NCBI GenBank assembly: GCA_904420445.1
Contig: CAJFVJ010000001.1
Span: 74,973-138,972, forward strand
DNA: 64,000 nucleotides
Source of the DNA: Candidatus Adamsella avium
GTDB taxonomy: Bacteria; Cyanobacteriota; Vampirovibrionia; Gastranaerophilales; CAJFVJ01
Direction: 5' to 3'
The notes beneath the pieces were generated by a model. The model did no database searches and was not told the origin of the DNA. It saw only the letters and a list, made by a program, of their open reading frames with translations. The position numbers were made by a program, and so were the translations under genes. This document shows positions 12,371 through 23,004 of this stretch, piece by piece (position 1 is the stretch's first letter; each line of letters begins with the position of its first letter).

Positions 12371-12400
12371 AAAAGAAGCCAAAGTTATTTGGCTTCTTTC
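12371..12400 (+). terminator. Rho-independent terminator
   Basis: AAAGAAGCCAAAGTTATTTGGCTTCTTT hairpin. Confidence 0.75.
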
Positions 12401-12424
12401 TGACGTTTATTTTAAAATAATTCT

Positions 12425-13393
12425 ATGAACGAACTTGATATCATCAACATAATCAAAAACACTCTCTCAAACAACTCGCTGATTGGAGATGACACGGCTT
12501 ATCTTGAAGACCTCGGCATAACAATCACTCAAGACTCACTCATCGAGGATGTACACTTCAGAACATCAACAATATCTCCTTATCAGCTCGGGAAAAAATC
12601 CATAGCAGTCAACCTGAGCGATATAGCGTCCTCAGGAGCACGGGCAAAATACCTGATGATTTCTTTATCCCTTCCTCAGAATACACAAGAAAGTTTTGTT
12701 AAAGAATTCTATCAAGGCATTGACTCAATGTGCAAAGAGTTCAACCTCTCCGTCGCCGGAGGAGATATCACAGGCTCTGATAAAATTTCAATAAGCATCT
12801 GCGCAATTGGCATCAACAACGGAATAACACAGGCAAAACGCTCAAATGCAAAACAAGGAGATATCATTTTCACAACGGGAGTCCATGGTTCAAGTTTTGC
12901 AGGCTTTCTGGCACTTGAGAATAAAATCTCCGTCCCTCAGAAACTCATCAACGCACATCTCTCTCCTGTCCCGCTTCTTGAAACAGGACGAAAAATAGTA
13001 TCAACAGTAAAAAATGCCTGCTTAATGGACTCAAGCGACGGTCTTGGGGATGCCCTCTTCAAAATCTCATCATCAAGCAATCTGACAGCACATATTGATA
13101 TGTCGCTGGTGCCTTTTGATGAGGAGATGAAAGAATTTGCACAAAAACTCAATCAAAATTATAAAAACTGGATTCTCTTCGGCGCCGAAGACTACCAGCT
13201 TGTAGGCACGGCAGATGAAAAATCTTTTGAAAACCTTCAAAAACAAGGACTTCACCTATATCAAATAGGATATATGACAGAGAAAAAAGAACACTATGTC
13301 TGCATAAAAGACAATAACACATTCCTCACACTTGATGAAGAAGATATCAAACACAGATGTTTTAACCACTTTGAAGAAAGAGAAAACACATGA
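12425..13393 (+). CDS. thiL: Thiamine-monophosphate kinase
   Basis: IGDDTAYLED, DVHFRTSTISPYQLGKKSIAVNLSDIASSGA, SVAGGDITGSD, LMDSSDGLGDAL. Confidence 0.92.
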   Translation: MNELDIINIIKNTLSNNSLIGDDTAYLEDLGITITQDSLIEDVHFRTSTISPYQLGKKSIAVNLSDIASSGARAKYLMISLSLPQNTQESFVKEFYQGIDSMCKEFNLSVAGGDITGSDKISISICAIGINNGITQAKRSNAKQGDIIFTTGVHGSSFAGFLALENKISVPQKLINAHLSPVPLLETGRKIVSTVKNACLMDSSDGLGDALFKISSSSNLTAHIDMSLVPFDEEMKEFAQKLNQNYKNWILFGAEDYQLVGTADEKSFENLQKQGLHLYQIGYMTEKKEHYVCIKDNNTFLTLDEEDIKHRCFNHFEERENT

Positions 13394-14052
13394 AAATTGC
13401 AGCAATCATCCCCTCAGGCGGAAGCTCAAGACGCTTCGGCAAAAATAAACTCTTTGAAAAAATCAACGGGAAAACAGTCATCGAAAAGACACTTGAAATA
13501 TTTGAGAATAACCCTCAAATATCAGAAATAATCATCCCCTCATCTCCTGACTCAATTGAAGGAATTGACGCCATAATTAAACAACGTTCATTTTTGAAAT
13601 CAAAAACCGTCCCCGGCGGTAGCTCAAGACAAGAGTCTGTTTACAACGGCTTGCAGGCATGCCCGAATTGCGACTATGTTCTGATACATGACGGCGCACG
13701 TGCCCTTGTTACCCAATTAATTGTAAATAATACAATAAACGAAGTCCAAAAAAGGCATGCCGTAGTTGCCGCCATGCCTGTCAAGGACACCATCAAAAAA
13801 GCGGATAAAGAAGGGAAAATAACAGAAACTCCTGAGCGTAAATACCTCTATCAGATACAAACACCGCAGGCTTTCAGATTCGAAGACATCAAAAAAGCGC
13901 ATGAATTATTCAAAGGAGAAAACGCAACAGATGATTCTTATCTGATAGAAAAAATGGGAATTAATGTGTACATTGTTACGGGATGTTACAAAAACATAAA
14001 AATAACGACACCTGAAGACATAGAATTGGCAAGCATTTTAGCAAAAGAGTAA
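13390..14052 (+). CDS. ispD: 2-C-methyl-D-erythritol 4-phosphate cytidylyltransferase
   Basis: AIIPSGGSSRRFGKNK, GGSSRQESVYNGL, VLIHDGARALV; 4-nt overlap with thiL. Confidence 0.93.
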   Translation: MKIAAIIPSGGSSRRFGKNKLFEKINGKTVIEKTLEIFENNPQISEIIIPSSPDSIEGIDAIIKQRSFLKSKTVPGGSSRQESVYNGLQACPNCDYVLIHDGARALVTQLIVNNTINEVQKRHAVVAAMPVKDTIKKADKEGKITETPERKYLYQIQTPQAFRFEDIKKAHELFKGENATDDSYLIEKMGINVYIVTGCYKNIKITTPEDIELASILAKE

Positions 14053-14171
14053 ACATTAAAAATAAATAAGTGTATTTTTTACATTTGAAACTCTTTTCTT
14101 TTTCAAAAAAAATACTATAATGATAGTATAAAGCTAAGTAAGTGAGACCTCTAACTCTCTATTTTGGACTT

Positions 14172-14200
14172 AAAACCTCTAACCCCTTGGAGGTTTTTTT
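14172..14200 (+). terminator. Rho-independent terminator in the ispD/response-regulator intergenic region
   Basis: AAAACCTC-TAACCCCTTG-GAGGTTTT followed by T tract. Confidence 0.75.
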
Positions 14201-14214
14201 ATTGCCCAAAAATA

Positions 14215-14240
14215 AAAAAAAGCGGCAGACTTCTGCCGCA
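14215..14240 (-). terminator. Rho-independent terminator for the minus-strand response regulator
   Basis: GCGGCAGA-AG-TCTGCCGC followed by a T tract on the minus strand. Confidence 0.85.
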
Positions 14241-14283
14241 TCTATCCAATAAATAGGTGAATGGGTAACTTGCACTTTTCTTT

Positions 14284-14964
14284 TTAAATAATATTTTCTC
14301 TTATAGCCTTCACTGCCGCCTGCACTCTGTCATCTACACACAACTTTTGTAATATGCTGCATACATGAGCTTTGGCAGTATGAACACTTACTATCAAATC
14401 TTTTGCAATCTCTGTGTTGCTCTTTCCTTTTACCAGTAATCTCAAAACTTCAAGCTCCCTCTCTGTCAGCTGAGCTCTTGCATCATGAACATCAGATGAG
14501 TTCAAAACTTTTGTTGACTCCGGTCTTGGGAACAAATTCAGAGCATATCTTGAAATTGCAGGGTCAAACCATGCCGCTCCGCCTCCTACCGAGGTCAGAA
14601 CATTTACAAGATTTGTCGGTTCTATATCCTTCAAACAATAAGCATGAGCCCCTGAGCCCATTGAAGCTAACACCTCTTCTTCTCGTTCATGAGATGTGAG
14701 GATAATAATTTTTATATCATTCGAAAATTCTCTTATTTTCTGTGTTGCTTCTATTCCGTTCATGCCGGGCAAACCCAAATCCATTAATACAACATCGGGC
14801 TTTAGCTCTTTTATCATCTCGAGCCCTTCTTCTGCCGTTTCTGATTCGCCTACAACATTAATTCCGTCAAATTCGTTCAGCGCAGAACGCAAACCAACTC
14901 TTGTCAGCTTATAATCTTCGACAATAAAAATGTTTAGCGCTTTAGCTTTTGTGGCAACTGTCAT
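14284..14964 (-). CDS. NarL/FixJ-family response regulator (LuxR-type HTH), orphan
   Basis: Receiver domain (IFIVEDYKLTR, DVVLMDLGLPGMNG, ILTSHE) and LuxR HTH (LTERELEVLRLLVKGKSNTEIAKDLIVSVHTAKAHV). Confidence 0.92.
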   Translation of the reverse strand: MTVATKAKALNIFIVEDYKLTRVGLRSALNEFDGINVVGESETAEEGLEMIKELKPDVVLMDLGLPGMNGIEATQKIREFSNDIKIIILTSHEREEEVLASMGSGAHAYCLKDIEPTNLVNVLTSVGGGAAWFDPAISRYALNLFPRPESTKVLNSSDVHDARAQLTERELEVLRLLVKGKSNTEIAKDLIVSVHTAKAHVCSILQKLCVDDRVQAAVKAIRENII

Positions 14965-15121
14965 TCTCTACCTTCCTAATATCTCTCTATCTTTATACAA
15001 TAAATTATAATCACTGATTTTATATAAGTGAAATAACTTATTTATAATATTATTTAAAACTCTATTTTTATAAAATTAACCACTTAGGCTATCTTTTTTA
15101 AAACAATAACTGTTTCCGTAT

Positions 15122-15970
15122 TTATAATACCCTTGGATATGAGCCTATACAGCGGTAAAAAGTAATAAAAGGCTTTATCTCAAAAAGAACTTTTTGAAAT
15201 TTTTCATCCGAACAGTGTATATCACAATCAACAAAAAAGATATAAGGACCGTATTCCTTCAAATCCCTCTTCGAAGGACGTGAGTCAATATACGACAAAT
15301 TGACATCCTCTTTCCTGAACACATCCAATATTCTGACAAGTGCTCCGGGCTTATTATCTGTTGAAAAAACAATCGAGGTCTTATCTTTCCCGGTCTTTTT
15401 GCCCTGCTTTCTGCTCAAATAGACAAATCTTGTCTTATTATCATCCTCATCGTTTATATTTGATTTCAAAACCGGTATGCCATAAAACTCGGCAGCCTTC
15501 GCATTTCCTATTGCCGCAAAATTCTCATCTCTTTCAAGAAGCGATACAACCGCATCAGACGTGCTCGGAGCATTCATCACCTTTATGCCGTCGCCGAAAG
15601 TTTTCAGAATAAACCCCTGACACTGCGCTATTGCCTGCGGATGAGAAATAATTGTTTTTATTGCAGAAATATCTCTCGCTTTTGATATCAAACAGTGATG
15701 AATCGGAACAATCATCTCTTTTGAAATCACAACACTCCTGTCTTTTGTCCTGATTACATTATCAAGAGTTTCTCGGACAACACCTTCAATCGAATTTTCT
15801 ATGGGAACAATCGCAGTTAAATCAGGATTTTGGTCAATTTCCCGTATAATACTCTTTATGTTGCCGCAAGGAATCAATTTTGCATCCTCGATTTTTTCTA
15901 CTTTGATAAACTCCTCTGCTGCCATATGAGAATTTGTGCCAACAGGACCTAAATATAGAATATTTTGCAA
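15122..15970 (-). CDS. pheA: Prephenate dehydratase
   Basis: LGPVGTNSHMAAEEF, VPIENSIEGVVRETLD, C-terminal ACT domain with NLSYIDSRPSKRDLKEYGPYIFFVD. Confidence 0.93.
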   Translation of the reverse strand: MQNILYLGPVGTNSHMAAEEFIKVEKIEDAKLIPCGNIKSIIREIDQNPDLTAIVPIENSIEGVVRETLDNVIRTKDRSVVISKEMIVPIHHCLISKARDISAIKTIISHPQAIAQCQGFILKTFGDGIKVMNAPSTSDAVVSLLERDENFAAIGNAKAAEFYGIPVLKSNINDEDDNKTRFVYLSRKQGKKTGKDKTSIVFSTDNKPGALVRILDVFRKEDVNLSYIDSRPSKRDLKEYGPYIFFVDCDIHCSDEKFQKVLFEIKPFITFYRCIGSYPRVL

Positions 15971-16073
15971 AATTTTCCCTCTTTTTTACTATTAAAATTA
16001 TTCTATTATAAAAATATTTGGATATGTACTACTACTTTGCTAAGATTATATATAAGAGGAGGTCGCTGAAAAA

Positions 16074-16904
16074 ATGCTTGAACAAAACCATGACTACAAA
16101 ATAAAAAATCTTATATCCGACAAAACACGTGATAACAAAAATATGAAACGCTTCTACCTGCGCAGCCTTTCAACAGGAGAAGAATACAAATGCGTTATAT
16201 GGGAAGATATGATTGCCTCTCTTGATGATAATGTCATAAAAAACGGTAACATCATCAATGTTATCAGCTTTGTGTTCAAAGAAAATTTCAACACCTACAC
16301 CCTCACCAAGCTTAAACTCGTCAAAGAATCACCTGTCGGACTTTCTCCTCAAACGAGAGATAAACTGTATGAACGCCTAATCTCGACAACAAATTCCTTC
16401 AAAAACGAAAAACTCAAAACAGCAATCCTCGAAGAACTTTCAAAAAACGAAAAACTTCTGAAAATATCTTCCGCAGCAGAAAGAATGCACCACAACTACG
16501 TCGGAGGACTTCTTCTCCATATAAACGAGTGCCTCGATATCTCAAATAAACTCTTTGAAATAACTTACCAAAAAGTTGATAGAGAACTTATTCTAGCTGC
16601 CTGCATAACTCATGACCTCGGAAAGATGTTCGAATACGAAGTAGACGAGGAAACAGGAGATATCCAAAGAAGCGAAAAATTTGACCAGAGCTGGCTTAGC
16701 CATATTTACTACGGATTCAGCTGGGCAAACAGCAACGGTTTCGATAAACTTGCCCACATCATTGCCTCTCACCACGGAAGAGTTGACTGGGGCGCTATCG
16801 TCGAACCAAAAACCATAGAAGCAAGACTCTTCCATCATATCGATGACATCTCTGCCCACCTCGGACGCCTCGGTGTTGACGAAATCGATAGTTTAAACGT
16901 TTAG
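16074..16904 (+). CDS. OB-fold/HD-domain protein, YhaM-like 3'-5' exoribonuclease
   Basis: N-terminal OB-like region, then HHNYVGGLLLH, CITHDLGKMFEYE and IIASHHGRVDWG (HD domain). Confidence 0.8.
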   Translation: MLEQNHDYKIKNLISDKTRDNKNMKRFYLRSLSTGEEYKCVIWEDMIASLDDNVIKNGNIINVISFVFKENFNTYTLTKLKLVKESPVGLSPQTRDKLYERLISTTNSFKNEKLKTAILEELSKNEKLLKISSAAERMHHNYVGGLLLHINECLDISNKLFEITYQKVDRELILAACITHDLGKMFEYEVDEETGDIQRSEKFDQSWLSHIYYGFSWANSNGFDKLAHIIASHHGRVDWGAIVEPKTIEARLFHHIDDISAHLGRLGVDEIDSLNV

Positions 16905-17022
16905 AATAGTTTTCAAAAAATAGCCTTTTCTTACCACTACTTTTGCACATCAAAAAAAAAGAGAAATTGCTTTAAACTTTAAAAGTAAGCTTGTTTTTTG
17001 TCATGCAACTGGAGCTAAGAAA

Positions 17023-17322
17023 ATGTTAACCGAAAACTACAGAAGTACACCTCCGAATACTTTCGAATTCAAAAACATATCAAAAGATCTTGTTTTCTGG
17101 TTCGAATCAATTGTGTACGAAAATAACTGCAGAATAGAAAAAAAAGAATGGAAAAGTAAATATAACAGCTATGTGGTATATGACTATGAACCCTTCTGCT
17201 CTGACGGTTTTGAAATAAACATCACCGTCTCAGGCAACAATTCTCAATACATAGACTTCATTAAATACCTATATGACAACAAAATTAAGACCCTCGAATA
17301 TCTCCAAAAATGTCTAAATTAA
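17023..17322 (+). CDS. Hypothetical protein (99 aa)
   Basis: ORF with preceding ggagctaag; no family recognised. Confidence 0.5.
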   Translation: MLTENYRSTPPNTFEFKNISKDLVFWFESIVYENNCRIEKKEWKSKYNSYVVYDYEPFCSDGFEINITVSGNNSQYIDFIKYLYDNKIKTLEYLQKCLN

Positions 17323-17383
17323 ATATTTATTACAATTTTTTGGTAAAGTATTAAAAATTTTCTTTCAGGAATATTTAATTATT

Positions 17384-19018
17384 TTGGAAGTAAAATATAC
17401 CAAAAAATTAACTGTGCCTATATCTGCAAACAAAATAATAACGAATATCGTAAATAACAAAAACATAAGAAAAACCGCAACGGCTCTTACAACCGGTGCG
17501 GCGCTTATGCCTGTCGTTATTCTCGAAGGCTCCGTCCTGACAGGAAGAACTTATCAGGCATACAAACGGGGAGGCGCCCTCGAAGCAAAAGAACGTGCAA
17601 CAGAAGAATCTGTCAGCTCTATAGGCTGGCTCTGGGGTATCCCTGCACTCAACAAAGGCACTGATTTCCTCATAAACAAAGTCTTCAAAGTCAAAAACTT
17701 TCAGTTTGATATGGGCAAAGATAACATAAGATACCCTATGCAGGACGCAATAGGACATCTTCCACAAAATCAAAAAAATAAACTCATGGGGCTGAAACTC
17801 GGAAAAATTCTGGCAAGCTCGTTTGCTACAGTGTACTTTATGGGCATGGTTCTCCCGAAAATTGTCCAAAACCAGACTCAAAAAAGAATAGATAAGGCAA
17901 AACAAAATCCTCAAACACTCCCCGCACAAAACCGCCTTCCAAAAACGGACTCACAGATGTTTAAAGCCCACAGACCTCAATCTATGGAAGAATTTCTTAA
18001 TGAAACAAAACAAAACAGCAACAGTAATGTTTCTTTCAAAGGTTTTGACAGCATAGCGAACACAATCTTATACAACATGGAAAACAACCATATCGTTAAC
18101 CTGCTTACCGTAGACGCAGGACTGTTTGCAGGCAGAGTATACAACGCTCCGAATAAATATGAAAAAATCGAACGTATATTTAGAGATTTATCCTCAAGCT
18201 TTTTCTATGTTGGTTCAACTCCTTTGATAGTTGCATTGTTGAACAAAATAGACCCTCTGAAAGGTAAAAATTCAAAACTGGATCCGACCACAGTTGACAG
18301 CCTCACAAACCTCATAAAAAACCCCGTCAACAAAAAAGTTCTGGACTGGAGAAATATGGATGAAATTCCTCTCGAAGAATTTCAAAGAGGTCTTTTTGGT
18401 ACCTATCTTGCTGATGAACAACTGGTAAAACAGGCTGCAAATCTCGAACAAAACGGTATTATCACCCTCAAACAGCTGTCACAATTCATCGATGATAATA
18501 TAACAGACAAAACTACAGCCAAAGCACTGAAAGAAAACGCCGAAAAACTCGCCAAACTCCAGCCTCAAAAAGCAAAAGAAAGCATACTGACCCCATCGCA
18601 AATCAAAAGTGTATTCAAAAACGGTCTGCTCAACGACGGCGATACAATAAACAGCCTTATCAACACGGCGACAGGCGGACGAGCCCTCAATCATACAAAA
18701 TTTATATCCCAAAAGAAAGTTGACGCAACAAGAAAACAAATTTTTGACTACTGCGAAAGCATAATCGAACAGGCAAAAAAAGAAAATCTCAAAAATATCA
18801 CACCCGATTTTCTTCAAAAAATGAAAAACAGAAATTTCCTGACAAAAGTAGGTTTCTGGGGAATAGGAATGGTCATCTCTGCTGCCTTCCTCTCAACAAT
18901 TATCCCCAAAACTCAATACTTTATAACAGAAAAACTTACAGGCAAAAAAGGCTTTGTCAGATTGATTGAAGAACCAGATAACGACAAATCAAATCAAAAA
19001 TTATCAACAAATGCATGA
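17384..19018 (+). CDS. Large hypothetical membrane protein with apparent internal duplication
   Basis: 544-aa ORF from TTG; several hydrophobic segments; two similar halves (see findings). Confidence 0.7.
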   Translation: MEVKYTKKLTVPISANKIITNIVNNKNIRKTATALTTGAALMPVVILEGSVLTGRTYQAYKRGGALEAKERATEESVSSIGWLWGIPALNKGTDFLINKVFKVKNFQFDMGKDNIRYPMQDAIGHLPQNQKNKLMGLKLGKILASSFATVYFMGMVLPKIVQNQTQKRIDKAKQNPQTLPAQNRLPKTDSQMFKAHRPQSMEEFLNETKQNSNSNVSFKGFDSIANTILYNMENNHIVNLLTVDAGLFAGRVYNAPNKYEKIERIFRDLSSSFFYVGSTPLIVALLNKIDPLKGKNSKLDPTTVDSLTNLIKNPVNKKVLDWRNMDEIPLEEFQRGLFGTYLADEQLVKQAANLEQNGIITLKQLSQFIDDNITDKTTAKALKENAEKLAKLQPQKAKESILTPSQIKSVFKNGLLNDGDTINSLINTATGGRALNHTKFISQKKVDATRKQIFDYCESIIEQAKKENLKNITPDFLQKMKNRNFLTKVGFWGIGMVISAAFLSTIIPKTQYFITEKLTGKKGFVRLIEEPDNDKSNQKLSTNA

Positions 19019-19115
19019 ATATAATTTCTATTTGTAAAAATACTGTATTTACATTTGCATATTTATCATCAAATACAATAAGATAATAGTATAATCCATA
19101 TTTATATTATTCATC

Positions 19116-19155
19116 GCCGAAGCGTCAAAAAAACAAACGCCTCGGTTTTTTATTT
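19116..19155. terminator. Terminator-like hairpin
   Basis: GCCGAAGCG...CGCCTCGG stem (one G-T pair) followed by T tract. Confidence 0.5.
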
Positions 19156-20391
19156 CAAATAAGAATCCAAAAAACCGCCTATGGCAAGTTTCACATGAGA
19201 ATAATTCAGCCCCCCCTGCATATAAGCAACATAAGGCGCTCTCAACGGACCATCAGCAGACAGCTCTATGGTTGACCCTTCAATAAAACTTCCTCCCGCC
19301 ATAATCAACTTGTCATCATACCCGGGAACTTCATCAGGTATCGGCGTCAAATAAGAGTCAACAGGACTATACGACTGCAGAGTTTTGCAAAACTCAATCA
19401 ACGGCTCAGGTGAACCAAACTCAATTGTCTGGATTATATCTGTCCTCTTCTCATCTACGAGAGGAGATGTCTTGAACCCTATCATCTCAAGGACTTCAGC
19501 TGCAAGCAAAGCACCCTTTACAGCCTCAGCAACAATCGCAGGCGCCATAAAAATTCCCTGCAAAATCAAACGTGACTGATTCAACATAGCTCCGCCTTTT
19601 GAACCTATACCGGGAGCGGTCAATCTCATCGCAGCCATATCAACAAATTCTTCTTTTCCGGCGATATACCCGCCTGTTTCAACAATACCGCCGCCGGGGT
19701 TTTTAATGAGCGAACCGGCAAGAATATCAGCACCAACATCAGTAGGCTCCAATTCTTCGACAAACTCTCCGTAGCAGTTATCTACAAAACAAATACAATC
19801 AGGATTTTTTGCTTTTACCCTCTTCACTATTTCTGCAATCATCTCTACAGTTAAAGGTTTTCGAAGGCTATACCCCCTCGAGCGTTGTATCAAGGCGACT
19901 TTTGAATCTTTTGTAATATAATCATCAATCGCCTCCAAATCGACATCCATTCCGTCTTTAAGAGGAATTTCTTTGTATTTAACACCATGCCCGATTAAAG
20001 AAGCCCTAATATTCCCCCTCTTTCCGATTACTTCCTCCATCGTGTCATAAGGTGCACCTGCTATGCTTACAAGCTCTTCGCCATAGCGCAAATTACCAAA
20101 CAAAACACATGCAAGAGTGTGAGTACCTGATACAAAATGGTTTCTGACAATAGCTTTCTCGGCATGGAAAACTTTCGCAAAAATATTATCAATCGCCTCA
20201 CGCCCTAAATCATCATGCCCGTATCCGCTGACAGAATAAAAATGCTCTTCGCCTATTTTTACTTCCTGAAAAGCTTTCAGCACTTTTTCCTGATTGACGA
20301 ACGCAATATGCGCCACTCTCTCAAATTGTTTTGTTAACTTATTTTCAGCTTGTTTAATTATTTCAAATGACTTCTCTTTCATAGCTTCCAC
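19150..20391 (-). CDS. Methionine gamma-lyase/aluminium-resistance family PLP-dependent protein
   Basis: YGHDDLGREAIDNIFAKVF, NHFVSGTHTLA, DNCYGEFVEELEPTDVGADILAGSLIKNPGGG. Confidence 0.88.
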   Translation of the reverse strand: MEAMKEKSFEIIKQAENKLTKQFERVAHIAFVNQEKVLKAFQEVKIGEEHFYSVSGYGHDDLGREAIDNIFAKVFHAEKAIVRNHFVSGTHTLACVLFGNLRYGEELVSIAGAPYDTMEEVIGKRGNIRASLIGHGVKYKEIPLKDGMDVDLEAIDDYITKDSKVALIQRSRGYSLRKPLTVEMIAEIVKRVKAKNPDCICFVDNCYGEFVEELEPTDVGADILAGSLIKNPGGGIVETGGYIAGKEEFVDMAAMRLTAPGIGSKGGAMLNQSRLILQGIFMAPAIVAEAVKGALLAAEVLEMIGFKTSPLVDEKRTDIIQTIEFGSPEPLIEFCKTLQSYSPVDSYLTPIPDEVPGYDDKLIMAGGSFIEGSTIELSADGPLRAPYVAYMQGGLNYSHVKLAIGGFLDSYLK

Positions 20392-20486
20392 CCCATATTC
20401 AATCTAATCTTTATTAAATCATAAAATTTTTAGGATGACATTGCCAAAACTTTTTTTTAAAATAATATTGTAAATAAACTACACCA

Positions 20487-21962
20487 ATGGAGCATATGAG
20501 AGTGAGTATAATAGAAAAAACGGCAAAAGAACAAACACAGGCTCTTTTGAATAAAGAAATCTCGGCAAAAGAACTGCTTGATGAAACATATAAAAGAATC
20601 GAACAGGTAGAACCGAAAGTACAATCATACAACTGCCTGACAAAAGAACTTGCCTACGAAACGGCAAAAAAAGTTGATGAAAAAATCTCAAAAGGAGAAC
20701 AACTTCCGACTCTTGCAGGTATCCCGCTTGCACTGAAAGACAATATGGTCATAAAAGACTACCCGACAACAGCAAGCAGCAAAATTCTTGAAAACTTTAT
20801 ATCACCATATGATGCAACCGTTGTTAAAAAACTGAAAGCAAACCTCATCCCTATCGTCGGTAAAGCAAATATGGACGAGTTTGCTATGGGCAGCTCGACA
20901 GAAAACAGCGCAACAAAAGTCACAAAAAACCCGTGGGATTTGAATAAAGTCCCTGGCGGCAGCTCAGGAGGCTCCGCTTCATCGGTAAGCGCTCTTGAAG
21001 CAACCGTTTCTCTAGGCTCAGATACCGGCGGAAGTATCAGACTTCCGGCAAGCTTCTGCGGCATCGTCGGCTTAAAGCCAACTTATGGCAAAGTATCACG
21101 CTATGGACTTATGGCTTTTGCAAGCAGTCTGGATCAAATAGGACCGATGGGACGTTCAGTTGAAGATGTGGCAGCTCTCTTAGAAGTAATCTGCGGATAC
21201 GACAAAATGGATTCTACCTCAATCAACCTCGAAGTTCCAAAATATACACAGGCTCTCGGCAAAGATATCAAAGGAACAAAAATCGGTATCATCAAAGAGC
21301 TTATGGGAGAAGGCGTCCAGCCTGAAGTTCAGGAAAGCATCTCAAATGCCCTCAAAGAATACGAAAAAATGGGCGCTGAAATAATCGAAATTTCTATCCC
21401 TCATGTTAAATATACAATCGGAACCTACTACATCATCGCAACAGCGGAAGCAAGCTCCAACTTAGCCCGCTATGACGGCGTAAGATACGGCTACCGCCAC
21501 AAAGACGCAAAAAGCCTTATCGAAATGTATATGAAAACAAGAGCGGAAGGCTTCGGAGATGAAGTCAAAAGACGTATAATGCTCGGCACTTATGCCCTGA
21601 GTTCAGGTTATTACGACGCTTACTACAAAAAAGCACAGCAAATCAGAACCCTCATCAAACAGGATTTTGATAAAGCATTTGAAAAAGTCGACTTCATGAT
21701 TTCTCCGACATGCCCGACAACAGCCTTCGAGCTGAACTCAAAAACAGCAGACCCGCTGAGCATGTACCTGATGGACATCTGCACAATCACTGCAAACATG
21801 GCAGGTGTTCCTGCAATGAGTTTGCCCTGCGGATTTGATAAACAAAATATGCCTATCGGCTTGCAAATAGTCGGTCCTGTCTTATCGGAAGAAAAAATGC
21901 TCAATCTTGCCTACAACTTTGAGCAGGCAGTTAACATACACAAACAGCCGCAACTGGTATGA
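20487..21962 (+). CDS. gatA: Asp-tRNA(Asn)/Glu-tRNA(Gln) amidotransferase subunit A
   Basis: [41 protein letters not shown]. Confidence 0.96.
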   Translation: MEHMRVSIIEKTAKEQTQALLNKEISAKELLDETYKRIEQVEPKVQSYNCLTKELAYETAKKVDEKISKGEQLPTLAGIPLALKDNMVIKDYPTTASSKILENFISPYDATVVKKLKANLIPIVGKANMDEFAMGSSTENSATKVTKNPWDLNKVPGGSSGGSASSVSALEATVSLGSDTGGSIRLPASFCGIVGLKPTYGKVSRYGLMAFASSLDQIGPMGRSVEDVAALLEVICGYDKMDSTSINLEVPKYTQALGKDIKGTKIGIIKELMGEGVQPEVQESISNALKEYEKMGAEIIEISIPHVKYTIGTYYIIATAEASSNLARYDGVRYGYRHKDAKSLIEMYMKTRAEGFGDEVKRRIMLGTYALSSGYYDAYYKKAQQIRTLIKQDFDKAFEKVDFMISPTCPTTAFELNSKTADPLSMYLMDICTITANMAGVPAMSLPCGFDKQNMPIGLQIVGPVLSEEKMLNLAYNFEQAVNIHKQPQLV

Positions 21963-22999
21963 ACATAAGCGAATTTGACTATAATCTTCCTGAAGAATTG
22001 ATTGCACAGTTCCCGGCTCAAAAGCGGGAACTGTCCCGTATGCTTGTTCTTGACAGACAATCAGGAGAAATCGCCCATAAACACTTCTACGATATAGTCG
22101 ATTTGCTCTCACAAGACGACGTTCTGATACTTAACAACACAAAAGTTATCCCCGCTCGTCTCCTTGGCGAGAAAGATACAGGCGCAAAAATAGAAGTTTT
22201 TCTTCTCAAAAACACTGACGGCAAACAATGGGAAGCTCTCATAAAACCATCAAAACGGGTTAAAAACGGAACAATCATAAAATTCAGCGAAGAGCTGCAA
22301 GCAAAAGTTCTTGAAAGACTCCCGAATGATAAATGGATGGTCGAGCTTGTTTATGACGGAGACTTCTATCCAATCCTTGACAGGGTTGGCAACATCCCTC
22401 TTCCGCCCTACATCGAAAGAAAACTCAGTGATGAGCAAATAAAACACCTTGACTATGAAAGATATCAAACAGTCTATGCCAAAAACAGAGGCTCGGTAGC
22501 TGCACCAACGGCAGGACTGCATTTTTCGACGGAAATTCTTGAAAAACTCTCAAAAAAAGGAATAAACATAGGTTATATAACACTGAATGTCGGACTTGGC
22601 ACATTCAGACCAGTAAAATGCGAGAACATTCTCGACCACAAAATGGACTCAGAAACCTATGAAATCACGCAGGAAACAGCAGACTTGATAAACAACGCAA
22701 AAGCCATGGGCAAAAATATCGTCGCCGTCGGGACAACAACTGTCAGAACCCTTGAGAGCGCATATCAAAAATACGGCGAAATAAAAGCCTGCCATGACTC
22801 AAGCGAAATGTTCATCTACCCGGGGTATGAGTTCAAAGTTATCGATAAATTAATCACCAACTTCCACCTGCCAAAGTCAACGCTTTTGATGCTTGTATCA
22901 GCTCTTGCGGGGCGAGATAAAATTTTTGAAGCTTACAAACAGGCAATTGAGATGAAGTATAGATTTTACAGCTACGGCGATTGCATGTTCATAAAATGA
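21959..22999 (+). CDS. queA: S-adenosylmethionine:tRNA ribosyltransferase-isomerase
   Basis: [52 protein letters not shown]; 4-nt overlap with gatA. Confidence 0.96.
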   Translation: MNISEFDYNLPEELIAQFPAQKRELSRMLVLDRQSGEIAHKHFYDIVDLLSQDDVLILNNTKVIPARLLGEKDTGAKIEVFLLKNTDGKQWEALIKPSKRVKNGTIIKFSEELQAKVLERLPNDKWMVELVYDGDFYPILDRVGNIPLPPYIERKLSDEQIKHLDYERYQTVYAKNRGSVAAPTAGLHFSTEILEKLSKKGINIGYITLNVGLGTFRPVKCENILDHKMDSETYEITQETADLINNAKAMGKNIVAVGTTTVRTLESAYQKYGEIKACHDSSEMFIYPGYEFKVIDKLITNFHLPKSTLLMLVSALAGRDKIFEAYKQAIEMKYRFYSYGDCMFIK

Positions 23000-23004
23000 C
23001 ATTC

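Noticed and set aside
17408-17929. 173-aa Cys/Phe-rich minus-strand ORF
   Set aside because: Antisense to the large hypothetical gene at 17384; shadow-frame composition.
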